A stretch of 46,585 nucleotides of DNA, from contig JACKPR010000006.1 of NCBI GenBank assembly GCA_024233395.1, positions 1 through 46,585 of the forward strand. Reading direction: 5' to 3'. The stretch's first letter is position 1. Each line of letters begins with the position of its first letter. This document shows positions 1 through 8,178 of this stretch, piece by piece. The stretch comes from Chlamydiales bacterium (GTDB taxonomy: Bacteria; Chlamydiota; Chlamydiia; Chlamydiales; Simkaniaceae). The translations under genes and the position numbers were made by a program. The notes under the pieces were generated by a model. The model was not told the DNA's origin, searched no databases, and saw only the letters and a list, made by a program, of their open reading frames with translations.

Positions 1-889
1 TGTTGTCAAAGTCACCCCTTTCTTCCAATATTTTAGCTGATGCTCAATGACATCTTTTGTTGAAGGATCTGCTCCATATTGAACCCCTATGGCATCCACA
101 TGAACGCGCTTAATATCTGGACTAATATTGAACCGATTGAGAATAGAAGCTTGAGTGATCCCATCGATTTCCCCAATTTCCTTGTTCATCCCTTGGATAC
201 TTTGCTGGATTTCTGTTGTATTAGTTCCCACCCAAACAGGTCCGGTCATTTTTGTAGGAAAAGCAAAAAAAAAGAAAAGCGCGGCAAACAAGAGCAGGGT
301 TTAGAATATTCATCCCTGTTCCCCCAAAGATTTCCTTACCGATCACGACTCCAGCAGAAACACCAACCGCTGCCATCCAATAGGGGATTGTTGAAGGGAG
401 AATTAAAGCAAAGAGCATTCCCGTAACAAGAAAACCTTCTGATACTTCGTGGCGCCGAATGATTGCAAAGAGGACTTCCCAAAAACCACCAACAGCATAG
501 GAAAGAATCATAATAGGAAGAAAAGCAACAAGCCCTTTTTGAATAATGGAAGCAAAGTAAGTTTTTCCAAAGAGAAAGTAACCGCTCAATGTTTCAGAAG
601 CTTGCATATATTCATCGAAGATTTTAATGCTTCGGCTTCCATAGACGAAACCTTGAACGCCACTATTCCAAATCGCAACAACGATGCAGGGAATCAAAGC
701 ATAGACAACAATCATCATCCATCGCTTCAGATCAATCATGTCACGAATATGGGGCCCACGCGCAGTTTTGATGGGGACTTCGTAAAAAAAAGTATCCAAT
801 GCAGAAACAAGAGGGCGGAGGCGCTCTAATCGCTTTCCTTCCTCTGTTATCGTCAGATGAAAATCTAAGATCTTTCGTAGTAGTGACAT
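1..889 (-). CDS. nqrB: Na+-translocating NADH:quinone reductase subunit B (5' part, frameshifted)
   Basis: NqrB is a membrane subunit of the sodium-pumping NADH dehydrogenase that energises chlamydial membranes. The visible protein has the family hallmarks: a soluble N-terminus, VDLKRWMM-like IDLKRWMM before the first membrane segment, several hydrophobic helices, and GGTGMNILNPAL followed by RAFLFF. At the T-run (265-273 on the plus strand) the frame shifts: reading on gives a stop after about 16 unrelated residues, while dropping one T restores FPTKMTGPVWVG, a typical NqrB continuation, and that frame stays open to the left edge. I start at ATG 889, preceded by GGGAAG; an ATG at 949 is in frame, but its extra 20 residues look unlike NqrB. 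The C-terminal part lies outside the window. The identity is secure; whether the frameshift is real, corrected or a sequencing error is open. Confidence 0.9.
265..273 (-). other. Homopolymer frameshift site in nqrB (U9 in mRNA)
   Basis: Nine A on the plus strand give nine U in the nqrB message. Eight are needed to keep the NqrB frame (LFFAFPTKM instead of LFFCFSYKN). The conserved protein resumes immediately after the run, so exactly one base is in excess. Confidence 0.85.
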
Positions 890-940
890 TTGCTTCCCAT
901 CGTATCTTATTTGATAAGTTTTCCAAAAGAAAGTTCTATT

Positions 941-1014
941 GTAATTCAAAATTGGTTTTTGTCTTTGTCGATGGAAGGGTCAAAATTCTCAATATTTCAA
1001 ACACGGTGTGTATA
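941..1014. repeat. Decayed, shortened copy of the MITE-like element at 25808-25975
   Basis: The stretch from GTAATTCAAAATTG to GTGTGTATA aligns with both ends of the element at 25808-25975. One end shares GACAAAGACAAAAACCAATTTT (here read on the minus strand in two pieces) and the other shares the CACG(G/A)TGTGTATA terminus preceded by a similar AT-rich arm. The middle of the longer copy is missing here. It lies directly upstream of nqrB, so it may carry or disturb the nqrB promoter. The alignment was made by eye. Confidence 0.55.
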
Positions 1015-1069
1015 TTAAGATTTCCGCAGCGATAATGATCTTTCTCTAAAGGGATATCTGCGTCGCATT

Positions 1070-1120
1070 TTGCCAACTCTAATTGCATTTTGCATTGCAA
1101 TTTGCAAAAACCGTTGGCAA
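1070..1120. repeat. Nested inverted repeat rich in TTGCAA/TTGC motifs
   Basis: TTGCCAAC at 1070-1077 pairs with GTTGGCAA at 1113-1120. Between the arms sit TTGCA, TTTTGCA, TTGCAA and TTTGCAAAA, which can pair with each other in several registers. It lies in the roughly 400-bp gap between nqrB (minus) and the first plus-strand gene. It could be an operator cluster or an RNA hairpin; no U-tract follows the outer arm, so a terminator is less likely. The rest of 1015-1300 is AT-rich with nothing else I recognise. Confidence 0.5.
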
Positions 1121-1308
1121 ATTGCAAGAAAAGTAGTTAATTCTTTTATTGTCAGTAACTTAAAATATATCTTTTGCCTAAGTTATTAGCTATGTCTTTG
1201 ATTATTAGGTTCTTATTTATAACTAATTGATTATCAGTCAATAGTAAATTAATTAAGTTAAAATTCAAAAAACACCTATTTATTGATGAATTATTTTCAA
1301 AAAATTGC

Positions 1309-1340
1309 TATAATTATTTGATAAAATAAGAAAAAGGAGG
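1309..1340 (+). promoter_or_regulatory. -10-like TATAAT and strong ribosome binding site for the 1349 gene
   Basis: A perfect TATAAT sits at 1309-1314, with only a weak TTGATG at 1283-1288 (20-base spacing) as a possible -35. AAGGAGG at 1334-1340 lies eight bases before ATG 1349 and decides that start. Confidence 0.45.
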
Positions 1341-1348
1341 GTTTTTTT

Positions 1349-1861
1349 ATGATTATTTCTCAGCATGCATTCATGCATTCAGACCTTTTTTACATTAATG
1401 AAGGAAGTGAAGACGACGAGATTCTTGATGCCGACGATCTGGCTAATGATCTTGAGTTTCCACCCTTCGAGGACTCTAAGAGCTTACCCAATGCTACAGC
1501 CTTTGATGATCCAGAAGAATGTCCGCTTGATAGTGATTTAGACAGTCTAACAGACGTTAATGCCAAGGATATTGACGAACTCATCACCGTATTTGGTTAT
1601 ACCAACAACATAACAATGGTCGAAGATCAACGAATATATGATGTAAAAGCCATTGTGTTAGGAGAGGTGCCTCCGCAAGCAGATCACAACCTGAAAAAGT
1701 TTATGATTTTTTCTGACAAACTCTATCACATGGGGCTAGAAACGGAAGCCAAAAGGCTAGCTGATGGAGCAAACTCTCTTTTTAATGGAGCAGAAAAGTT
1801 TGCAGAAACGATCTATGAATATGCAAGTCCCGCATTTACTGCTTTTATGCAGGGCAGATAG
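1349..1861 (+). CDS. Acidic hypothetical protein
   Basis: 170 residues that I do not recognise. The first roughly 80 residues are strikingly acidic and low in complexity (runs such as EGSEDDEILDADDL and SDLDSLTD). The second half is more ordinary and helix-rich, with repeated hydrophobic/Ala patterns (LETEAKRLADGANSLF). There is no signal peptide and no clear membrane segment. The start is supported by a strong AAGGAGG. The next gene follows in the same direction after 56 bases and is also unknown, so the two may be co-transcribed; the terminator at 2472-2506 would close the unit. An acidic, disordered N-terminus with a helical C-terminus would suit a secreted effector or a chaperone-bound protein, but that is speculation. 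Confidence 0.7.
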   Translation: MIISQHAFMHSDLFYINEGSEDDEILDADDLANDLEFPPFEDSKSLPNATAFDDPEECPLDSDLDSLTDVNAKDIDELITVFGYTNNITMVEDQRIYDVKAIVLGEVPPQADHNLKKFMIFSDKLYHMGLETEAKRLADGANSLFNGAEKFAETIYEYASPAFTAFMQGR

Positions 1862-1917
1862 GGATACGCATGATAGGTAAAAAGTGACAATTTTAATGAA
1901 AAAAAAGAGGTTTTAAA

Positions 1918-2466
1918 ATGAGCTCCAGTGTAACTATTGATGATTTTGTTGTGATTGATTCTAATCCTAGCCCGATTAGAGAAGATGATTTTGTTGAGAT
2001 CGAAAAACAAACTGGTGTTGAGATGTTAGCACGTCGGGTTATTCCTGAGGAAATGGAGCTGACGAAATTTAACAAATATTTCGGCAATACCCATCGCGTT
2101 TTTAGCTATGTCAGACCTGCAAAAGTGTACCAGGATTTCTTTAAAACGATCGGAAATTTTTTCCAAGAACACCAAATCGATGAAAGGAGTCTTCAATCTG
2201 ATCGTTCTCCCTCTAGCTATGAGATGATTACAGGGAGATTTACAGCCAAAGCAGGAGGTTCTTCATACCGTTTCACCTGTTTTAATTTTAAAGAAATCGA
2301 GAATGAACAATTAGGAACAGTTGGCTTGTCGTCTCAATTGAAGGATTATTCTGAAAGAACATGGATCGGATTTAATACATCTGGTTCAACACCCAAAGTT
2401 GAAATAACTGATCAGCCTAGTAAGTTCTATACAGTTCCTGGAATGGTGATTGAAAAATATTCTTAA
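1918..2466 (+). CDS. Hypothetical protein with a duplicated DDFVxI N-terminal motif
   Basis: 182 residues that I do not recognise. The N-terminus carries the same short motif twice, IDDFVVID (residues about 7-14) and REDDFVEIE (about 21-29), each a mix of acidic and hydrophobic residues. The rest is an ordinary soluble protein with aromatic-rich strands (SSYRFTCFNFKEIE, RTWIGFNTSG). There is no signal peptide or membrane segment. ATG 1918 is preceded by AAGAGG at seven bases. It follows the acidic 1349 gene and ends just before a strong terminator, so the pair likely forms a small operon. The motif repeat recalls short linear binding motifs, but no partner can be named. Confidence 0.7.
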   Translation: MSSSVTIDDFVVIDSNPSPIREDDFVEIEKQTGVEMLARRVIPEEMELTKFNKYFGNTHRVFSYVRPAKVYQDFFKTIGNFFQEHQIDERSLQSDRSPSSYEMITGRFTAKAGGSSYRFTCFNFKEIENEQLGTVGLSSQLKDYSERTWIGFNTSGSTPKVEITDQPSKFYTVPGMVIEKYS

Positions 2467-2471
2467 TTCTG

Positions 2472-2506
2472 CCGATCGTGGCTTTAAACCACGATCGGTT
2501 TAATTT
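2472..2506 (+). terminator. Rho-independent terminator after the 1349-2466 pair
   Basis: CCGATCGTGG (2472-2481) pairs perfectly with CCACGATCGG (2489-2498) around a seven-base loop, followed by TTTAATTT. Confidence 0.8.
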
Positions 2507-2590
2507 CTAAAAAATGCTTTTTTTTTTGAATGTGGGACTCGCATTTATTCATGGAGTACGTTATCTTGAAGAAGATAATTTCTGGGTTTC

Positions 2591-5500
2591 ATGGTGCGCA
2601 AGAAGACTCTCATTCTATTTATTTCTTTATTTTCCCTTCTTTTAGCTTTTGGGGTGGGACATCACCATCTGATCTGTTTTGGAGTTAAATCCTATTTAGG
2701 AATGCGACTTCCCAAAGGAGGAAACGTTGAATTTAGTTATGAGACTTCTCATTGGGAAGAAGGGCAATTTATTCTGCGCGCTGTTGCTTTGAAAAGAGGT
2801 GGGGAAAAAGGAAGTCCAGGGTTCAATGTTGAAATGGATGATCTAAAGATCGCCTTTGACTTTCAGTTATTTCCTTTTAAGCTTTCTCCAAAAGTTGTGA
2901 TAGACCACCCTCATGTTTCTTTAATGAGTGGGGAATATAAAGGGGAAAAAAGAAAGAAAGGGCTTTATGAAAGCCTGAACAAATATTTTTTTAAATCCCC
3001 AATCAAGATTAAAGAAGGGGAGATTACTTTTGGAGACCAGGTTGCCATTTTAACCTTTATTAATCCCGAAGGTGGAGAAAAAGGGGTCTTAAAAATTGGT
3101 AAAAAGGGAGAAAAAGCTGCGCTTCATGCAACTTTTTCAAAGGATCATCAAGATCTTCAGTTCGATTTGAATTTTGAAGATTTGGATGCGATATGGGCTT
3201 TTGAAATCGGAAGATTCTTCTTACCCCAAATAAAAGAGCAATTGATTGTGGATAAAGGAACCCTAAAAGGGACCTTCTCTTTATCCTATGGACCTCCTCA
3301 CCGGGTCGATTATATTAAATATGATCTAAACCTATCGGATTTTGCCTTTCATCATGAAAGGTATGGTCTTTCCATTGGAATTCATCACTTAGGATGGAAG
3401 GAGCACTTTCATTCTAAAGATGAGATCGGAAAATTAGAGTCACATCCCTTTTTCGAAAGGGTTTGGCCCTATTTTGTTGGAGATGGAGAAGTGGTTGGAA
3501 TGCAGGTCTCGATTAAGGATCCTTATTCCAATCAGGAATGGAATTTTGGGGATGTCAATGGGAACCTTCGGTTTAGCCAACTGAATGCTCCTCTTATGGA
3601 ATTTCATGGAATTTACCATGAAGAAAATGAAGAAGCTCCTTTTCACCTTATAGGTGAAGGGATGATTGAAAATGAAAACTTCTGGAAAATGGCTTTTGAT
3701 TCACAGATTTTTTCAAAAGAGGAAATTCGTAGCTATTTTGCCCTCACCTCAAAAGGGAATCGTCAGTTTTTTGTTGAGACCAATTGGCAAAATCTTGCTC
3801 CACATCAACTCAGCTTGTTTAAACATTTTGCAAGTGCCTCATTGCCTATTTTAGATAAACTATACATTGAAGGTGGGGCATTTAATGGGAAGGGGAGTGG
3901 TTGGATTGAAGAGAAAAAGTTGACGCGCTTGGAACTCTCTTCCTTAAAAGCTTCAAACGTTCAGATGCGTCTTCCTTCTGAGAATTTTCAGTGGCAGGCA
4001 AAAGATGTGACTGGAAAAGGGGAATTTGATCTTTCGACACCTGATTTTTATGATGGAACTTACTGGGAGGTTTCAGTATCTGAGGGAGAGATTGCTTATG
4101 GAGAAAAAGGGACTCTAGAAAAGGTGAATCTCTTTTTAGCGATGCATGATCAATATGTAAAACCTTCAACCCTTGAATGTGAATATCAAGGAGCACAGGG
4201 TAAAGTGGCTTTTGAAGGGCTCTATACCCATTTAAATATCAATATCGATGCACTGATTTCTTCTCAAAACCTTGCGGATCTCCTAAAAGTTAAAAAATAC
4301 AAAGAATTTAGCGATCCTTTAGCTCTTGATTTAGATATGAAACTCAAAACTGTCGATAATTGTCTCACCCTAGAGGGCGTTTTGGCTTTTATCCGCGAAA
4401 AAGAAAAGTCAGATGCGATTGAGTTTGGGTGGAGTTGGGATCTCAAGAAGTTAAAGGAAAAAAAGTTTCAAGAAGCTTTAGAGCTTGGATGGTTTAAGGG
4501 AGAAAAAATTTCTGATCAAACGGTTAACTTCCCCCTTATTTTTTGGAATAAAGAATTTCGAGCAGAGGGACAGATAGGAATTGAGGGAACATTTAATTCT
4601 CACGCCATTGAGTTTACTCTTGATCCTACGCATATCAAGTATCGCTCTAAAGAAATCGATATGGACCCTCAAATTAAAGGGGATGAAAAAGCTCCAGGAT
4701 GTACATTCTTTTATGATTTTAATGAAGGACTTTGGCGCGGTAAAATGCCTTTAAAAGGTGTGCGACTAAAAGAGCATTCTTTTGGAATTGAATTTGACTC
4801 CTTTACTTCAGAAGTAGACTTGGAGGGAACAGAGTTTCTCTTTCAAAATGTCGATGCTACAGCAAATAATATCCGTTTCGAAGCAGAAGTGGCTGTTGAC
4901 TTTAGTTTAGAAGATCGAAGTGAACTAACCATTAATACCTATGCAATTGAAGGTGAAGCTCAAGACGCTATTGCTTTTTTGAATCATTTTGAAATGTTTA
5001 AAGGAGTGGATCTTCCCTTAAATGGTAAAATGATTAGTGGATCTGGAGATATGCATCTTCATGCTTATATTGGAGAGGTGCAAGAACTTCTAGAATGGAA
5101 GATAGCTCTTCATTTTAAAGAGGGAAGTTATCCCTTTTCTCCAACATTTGGCTTTGAAAATTTGGCGGGTGAACTTTATTACTCTGCGGATGAGAAACGC
5201 TTTATTGTTGAAAAAGTTGCAGGAACATTGATGTTAACAGCTGGAGATCTACCCAGGTCATATGAGCTCAATGTCCCCCTTTTAGAGGTAGATGCTGAAG
5301 AAGGGGTCCTGATTTATGATTGTCGCCTAGAAGCGGCAACTCATGAAATATGTCGGTTGGTTGGTAGTGGAGCCCATGCACAAGGTGAGTTTGCTCTGAC
5401 TTTTGATCGCGATCGCACGCGCCTTTATGGAGCATTGATTGATGTAAAAGCTTTAACTTTTAAAGAGGGAAGATTAAACCGCGCGCAAATAGAAACCCAC

Positions 5501-7615
5501 CTTTCTGCTCTAGATCTTGTCCACCACCTTGATTTTTTAAGTTCTGCAGGAATTGTTCCGATAAAATCAGAAACATTGGATGAAATGCGTGGTCCAAGTG
5601 TTGAAGGAGATTTAGCCCTAAAACTGGATTATGATTTTTCTGCAGAAACCTTTCTTTTCGATGCTCATAGTAAATATTTATCCTTAGGCCCCATTGAGCT
5701 GGATCATTTAACCATTCGAGGAAACCGGAAAGGAGACCATTTCAATTTAGAGCGTTTTGAAATGGGAGCTTTGAGCATTTTAGCTGAAATGAAAAAAAAG
5801 CAATCAAAATGGGAAATTCCAAATCTAGAAGTGATTTGGAAGAAAAGTTTTCTGAAAGCAGCAGAGGGTTCTTTTAATGAAGAGGCTAAAACATTTACTC
5901 TTCCTTTAGAAGGGCTTAGAGTAGAGCTAGGGGAAGTTAAAGATCTTTTTCCTCATTCAGAATTTGATTGGGATTATCTTTGTGGAACCCTTTTTGCAAC
6001 CGGTGATATCGTTTTTGACTTTTCTAAAGGCTTTCAAAAATGGTTCTTTGATTCCCATATTAAGCTTATTGGAGAGGAGTTTGGCCATGCAAAACTTCGT
6101 CTTGAAGGTTCAGAAGTTCTAAACATTTCCTACCACCCCTCTTTGGGTTTTTCAATGGGAAAAGCAAAATTTAATTTTCTTCATCCCAGATCGAATCAAC
6201 TTTGGGCAAAATGTCATTTCGATTCTCTGAAGTATTCGAAAGAAGCACTAGCTGGAAAGGGAGTAAAAATGATTATTCCTCCTGAAATGCTTTCCTTCTT
6301 GGGACAAACGCATTCTCTTCCCCATTTGGGGTATGAAGAAGAACGTCTCGTTGTTTTTGGTTATCCTATTAAGTGGGACAATCAAATGGAAGCCGCATTT
6401 GATTTCTCTTTTGGTGAGAAAAAAGAGGCAAAAGGATCATTAAAAGAGGGATATTATTGGATTGGAGATAAAGCCTGGTACTTGAATAATTTTTCCTTCG
6501 ACTTTGAAAATGCAAAACTCAAACTCAATGTCAATACCGTCTATGATGAGATTCCTTTTGATGTTTGTGCCAATCTTTCCTTTTTTGATCGATTTAGATC
6601 CCGATTTGAGATTAAGGAGCTAACGAAAGAAGGTCAAAAACAATCTCCTCTCGTTATTGCTACCGACTGGAATCATAACGAAGGGTTTTTTATTCAAACG
6701 ATTGAAGGAGGGGTTTGCGGTTTAGACTTTTCTTTTCATCACAATCCCAAAAACTCCTTTTTGGATAAAATGGCCCTAGCAGGACAACTGAAGATCAACG
6801 TTCCTAGATTTTCTAAACTTCTCCCAGAAAAGATGCAAGAAACGATCCAGAGATTTGAAATTGGAAAAGGGTATGAACTGAGCGGTGACTTAGTTCTTTC
6901 GAAAACATCTCTTGAAGAGAGTCAATTTGCTGGCTATTTAAAAGGAAAAAACTTTCAGTTGATGGGGTCTGTGATGGAAACACTCCTCAGTGAAATCCAT
7001 ATCCATCCCAATCATATTGAGCTCAATCATTTTAATTTGAGTGATGTCTCAGGGATTTTTTCCATGGAAACTATTCAACTCGCTCAAAATGATGATGAGG
7101 GATGGGAATTAAGTATTCCAGAAATAGCCATTACTGATTTCCGTCCGAGTCTTTTAAAGAAAATTGGACAATATCCCACACGGATTAAACCTCTCACCAT
7201 TCGAAACCTTCATTGTTACAACATTCGAGGAACCCTTGGAGATATCAAAAGTTTTGCGGGGAAAGGGGATCTTAACTTTATTAATACCTTTAAAAGAGAT
7301 TATCACATTCTCGATATCCCCTTTGAGATTTTGGGGCGCCTTGGCCTAGATATGGGGCTTTTAGTTCCTGTACGTGGAGACTTAGAGTTTGTCTTGGTCG
7401 ATGGACGTGTTTATTTAACCAATCTTAAAGGGAGTTATAGTGAAGGAAAACGGTCGCAGTTTTTCCTCTCACCTGTTGAACACTCTTACTTAGATTTTGA
7501 GGGGAATCTTAATATTAATATTAAGATGAAGCAATATGTTCTTCTTAAAGTGACCGAACCTTTCACCCTCTATATTGGGGGAACCTTTGAAAATCCTAAG
7601 TACGGTCTCAGATAA
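2591..7615 (+). CDS. Giant AsmA/TamB/YhdP-like envelope protein
   Basis: 1674 residues. A hydrophobic N-terminal anchor (about residues 5-25, LILFISLFSLLLAFGVG) is followed by a very long, beta-rich, repetitive extracytoplasmic region of alternating strands (for example FKLSPKVVIDHPHVSLMSG). The C-terminus ends in strands and YIGGTFENPKYGL, the GT-x-x-x-P-x signature typical of AsmA C-termini. Proteins of this build (TamB, YhdP, AsmA) are inner-membrane anchored, span the periplasm and have been linked to phospholipid or outer-membrane protein transport. Assignment rests on architecture, not on a catalytic motif, so superfamily membership is likely and the exact subtype unknown. The start ATG 2591 has only a weak upstream signal, but a stop lies a few codons before it. 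The next gene overlaps its last 41 bases. Confidence 0.7.
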   Translation: MVRKKTLILFISLFSLLLAFGVGHHHLICFGVKSYLGMRLPKGGNVEFSYETSHWEEGQFILRAVALKRGGEKGSPGFNVEMDDLKIAFDFQLFPFKLSPKVVIDHPHVSLMSGEYKGEKRKKGLYESLNKYFFKSPIKIKEGEITFGDQVAILTFINPEGGEKGVLKIGKKGEKAALHATFSKDHQDLQFDLNFEDLDAIWAFEIGRFFLPQIKEQLIVDKGTLKGTFSLSYGPPHRVDYIKYDLNLSDFAFHHERYGLSIGIHHLGWKEHFHSKDEIGKLESHPFFERVWPYFVGDGEVVGMQVSIKDPYSNQEWNFGDVNGNLRFSQLNAPLMEFHGIYHEENEEAPFHLIGEGMIENENFWKMAFDSQIFSKEEIRSYFALTSKGNRQFFVETNWQNLAPHQLSLFKHFASASLPILDKLYIEGGAFNGKGSGWIEEKKLTRLELSSLKASNVQMRLPSENFQWQAKDVTGKGEFDLSTPDFYDGTYWEVSVSEGEIAYGEKGTLEKVNLFLAMHDQYVKPSTLECEYQGAQGKVAFEGLYTHLNINIDALISSQNLADLLKVKKYKEFSDPLALDLDMKLKTVDNCLTLEGVLAFIREKEKSDAIEFGWSWDLKKLKEKKFQEALELGWFKGEKISDQTVNFPLIFWNKEFRAEGQIGIEGTFNSHAIEFTLDPTHIKYRSKEIDMDPQIKGDEKAPGCTFFYDFNEGLWRGKMPLKGVRLKEHSFGIEFDSFTSEVDLEGTEFLFQNVDATANNIRFEAEVAVDFSLEDRSELTINTYAIEGEAQDAIAFLNHFEMFKGVDLPLNGKMISGSGDMHLHAYIGEVQELLEWKIALHFKEGSYPFSPTFGFENLAGELYYSADEKRFIVEKVAGTLMLTAGDLPRSYELNVPLLEVDAEEGVLIYDCRLEAATHEICRLVGSGAHAQGEFALTFDRDRTRLYGALIDVKALTFKEGRLNRAQIETHLSALDLVHHLDFLSSAGIVPIKSETLDEMRGPSVEGDLALKLDYDFSAETFLFDAHSKYLSLGPIELDHLTIRGNRKGDHFNLERFEMGALSILAEMKKKQSKWEIPNLEVIWKKSFLKAAEGSFNEEAKTFTLPLEGLRVELGEVKDLFPHSEFDWDYLCGTLFATGDIVFDFSKGFQKWFFDSHIKLIGEEFGHAKLRLEGSEVLNISYHPSLGFSMGKAKFNFLHPRSNQLWAKCHFDSLKYSKEALAGKGVKMIIPPEMLSFLGQTHSLPHLGYEEERLVVFGYPIKWDNQMEAAFDFSFGEKKEAKGSLKEGYYWIGDKAWYLNNFSFDFENAKLKLNVNTVYDEIPFDVCANLSFFDRFRSRFEIKELTKEGQKQSPLVIATDWNHNEGFFIQTIEGGVCGLDFSFHHNPKNSFLDKMALAGQLKINVPRFSKLLPEKMQETIQRFEIGKGYELSGDLVLSKTSLEESQFAGYLKGKNFQLMGSVMETLLSEIHIHPNHIELNHFNLSDVSGIFSMETIQLAQNDDEGWELSIPEIAITDFRPSLLKKIGQYPTRIKPLTIRNLHCYNIRGTLGDIKSFAGKGDLNFINTFKRDYHILDIPFEILGRLGLDMGLLVPVRGDLEFVLVDGRVYLTNLKGSYSEGKRSQFFLSPVEHSYLDFEGNLNINIKMKQYVLLKVTEPFTLYIGGTFENPKYGLR

Positions 7616-8168
7616 CCTGATTCGTTTTTTCTATCCTGCTTACTGTCTTCATTGTGATGAAAGGGTTGAAAAAGCCCATCATCTTCTTTGCTCCTCTTGC
7701 TTTCAACAGTTGGAGTGGATCGATCGCAGTCAGCGCTGCCTCCGCTGCTGGGGACCCAAAAAGTGTTCTCGCTGCCTTCCCCTTCATCCCCATCGCTCCC
7801 TTTTTGAACCTTGTGGTCCCATTTTAGATCTTCATCGAGAGTTTCTCAAAACAAAGAGAGGAAAAACCCTTGCGTCTTTGATGGTCTTTGCTCTTTCAAA
7901 AACTTCCTGGCCTTTTCCTGAAGTGATTGTTCCCTTAATTGAGAGTCCCTTCCCCAAGCAAGAACCTTTATACTATTTGGGTAAAGAATTCGCATCCCTT
8001 CTCAGCTGCTCGCTTTCGCTGCCAAACTCAACCCTTCAAGATAAAAAAGTCCTTTTAATTACCGATATATTATGGAAAGCAGAGGAGCTCATTAAAGAAA
8101 AGCAAAGGCTTGCAGATTTTTTCCCTGAAAAAATCTTCACCTTTGCTCTTATCGATCAGCGATCTTAA
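7575..8168 (+). CDS. ComF-family phosphoribosyltransferase-like protein, degenerate
   Basis: 197 residues. The N-terminus has the ComF double zinc-ribbon arrangement: FYPAYCLHC, then LCSSC, then CLRC and CSRC. The C-terminal half should hold a PRTase fold with a PRPP loop like DDVxTTGAT; the matching place reads LLITDILWKAEEL, so the acidic pair and the TTG loop are lost. ComF proteins are linked to DNA uptake in naturally competent bacteria, but this copy probably cannot bind PRPP in the usual way. The start used is TTG 7575, inside the end of the preceding gene, because it leaves about 16 residues before the zinc ribbon, as is normal for the family; no good ribosome site is seen. It ends 10 bases from the convergent GNAT gene. 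Confidence 0.75.
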   Translation: MGEPLKILSTVSDNLIRFFYPAYCLHCDERVEKAHHLLCSSCFQQLEWIDRSQRCLRCWGPKKCSRCLPLHPHRSLFEPCGPILDLHREFLKTKRGKTLASLMVFALSKTSWPFPEVIVPLIESPFPKQEPLYYLGKEFASLLSCSLSLPNSTLQDKKVLLITDILWKAEELIKEKQRLADFFPEKIFTFALIDQRS

Positions 8169-8178
8169 ATTTTTATTC

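Noticed and set aside
449..829. Plus-strand ORF antisense to nqrB
   Set aside because: It lies wholly opposite conserved NqrB codons, lacks a ribosome site and shows no protein features.
1..889. nqrB as a decayed pseudogene
   Set aside because: Only a single base in a homopolymer is affected and all conserved NqrB sequence on both sides is intact, which does not look like general decay.
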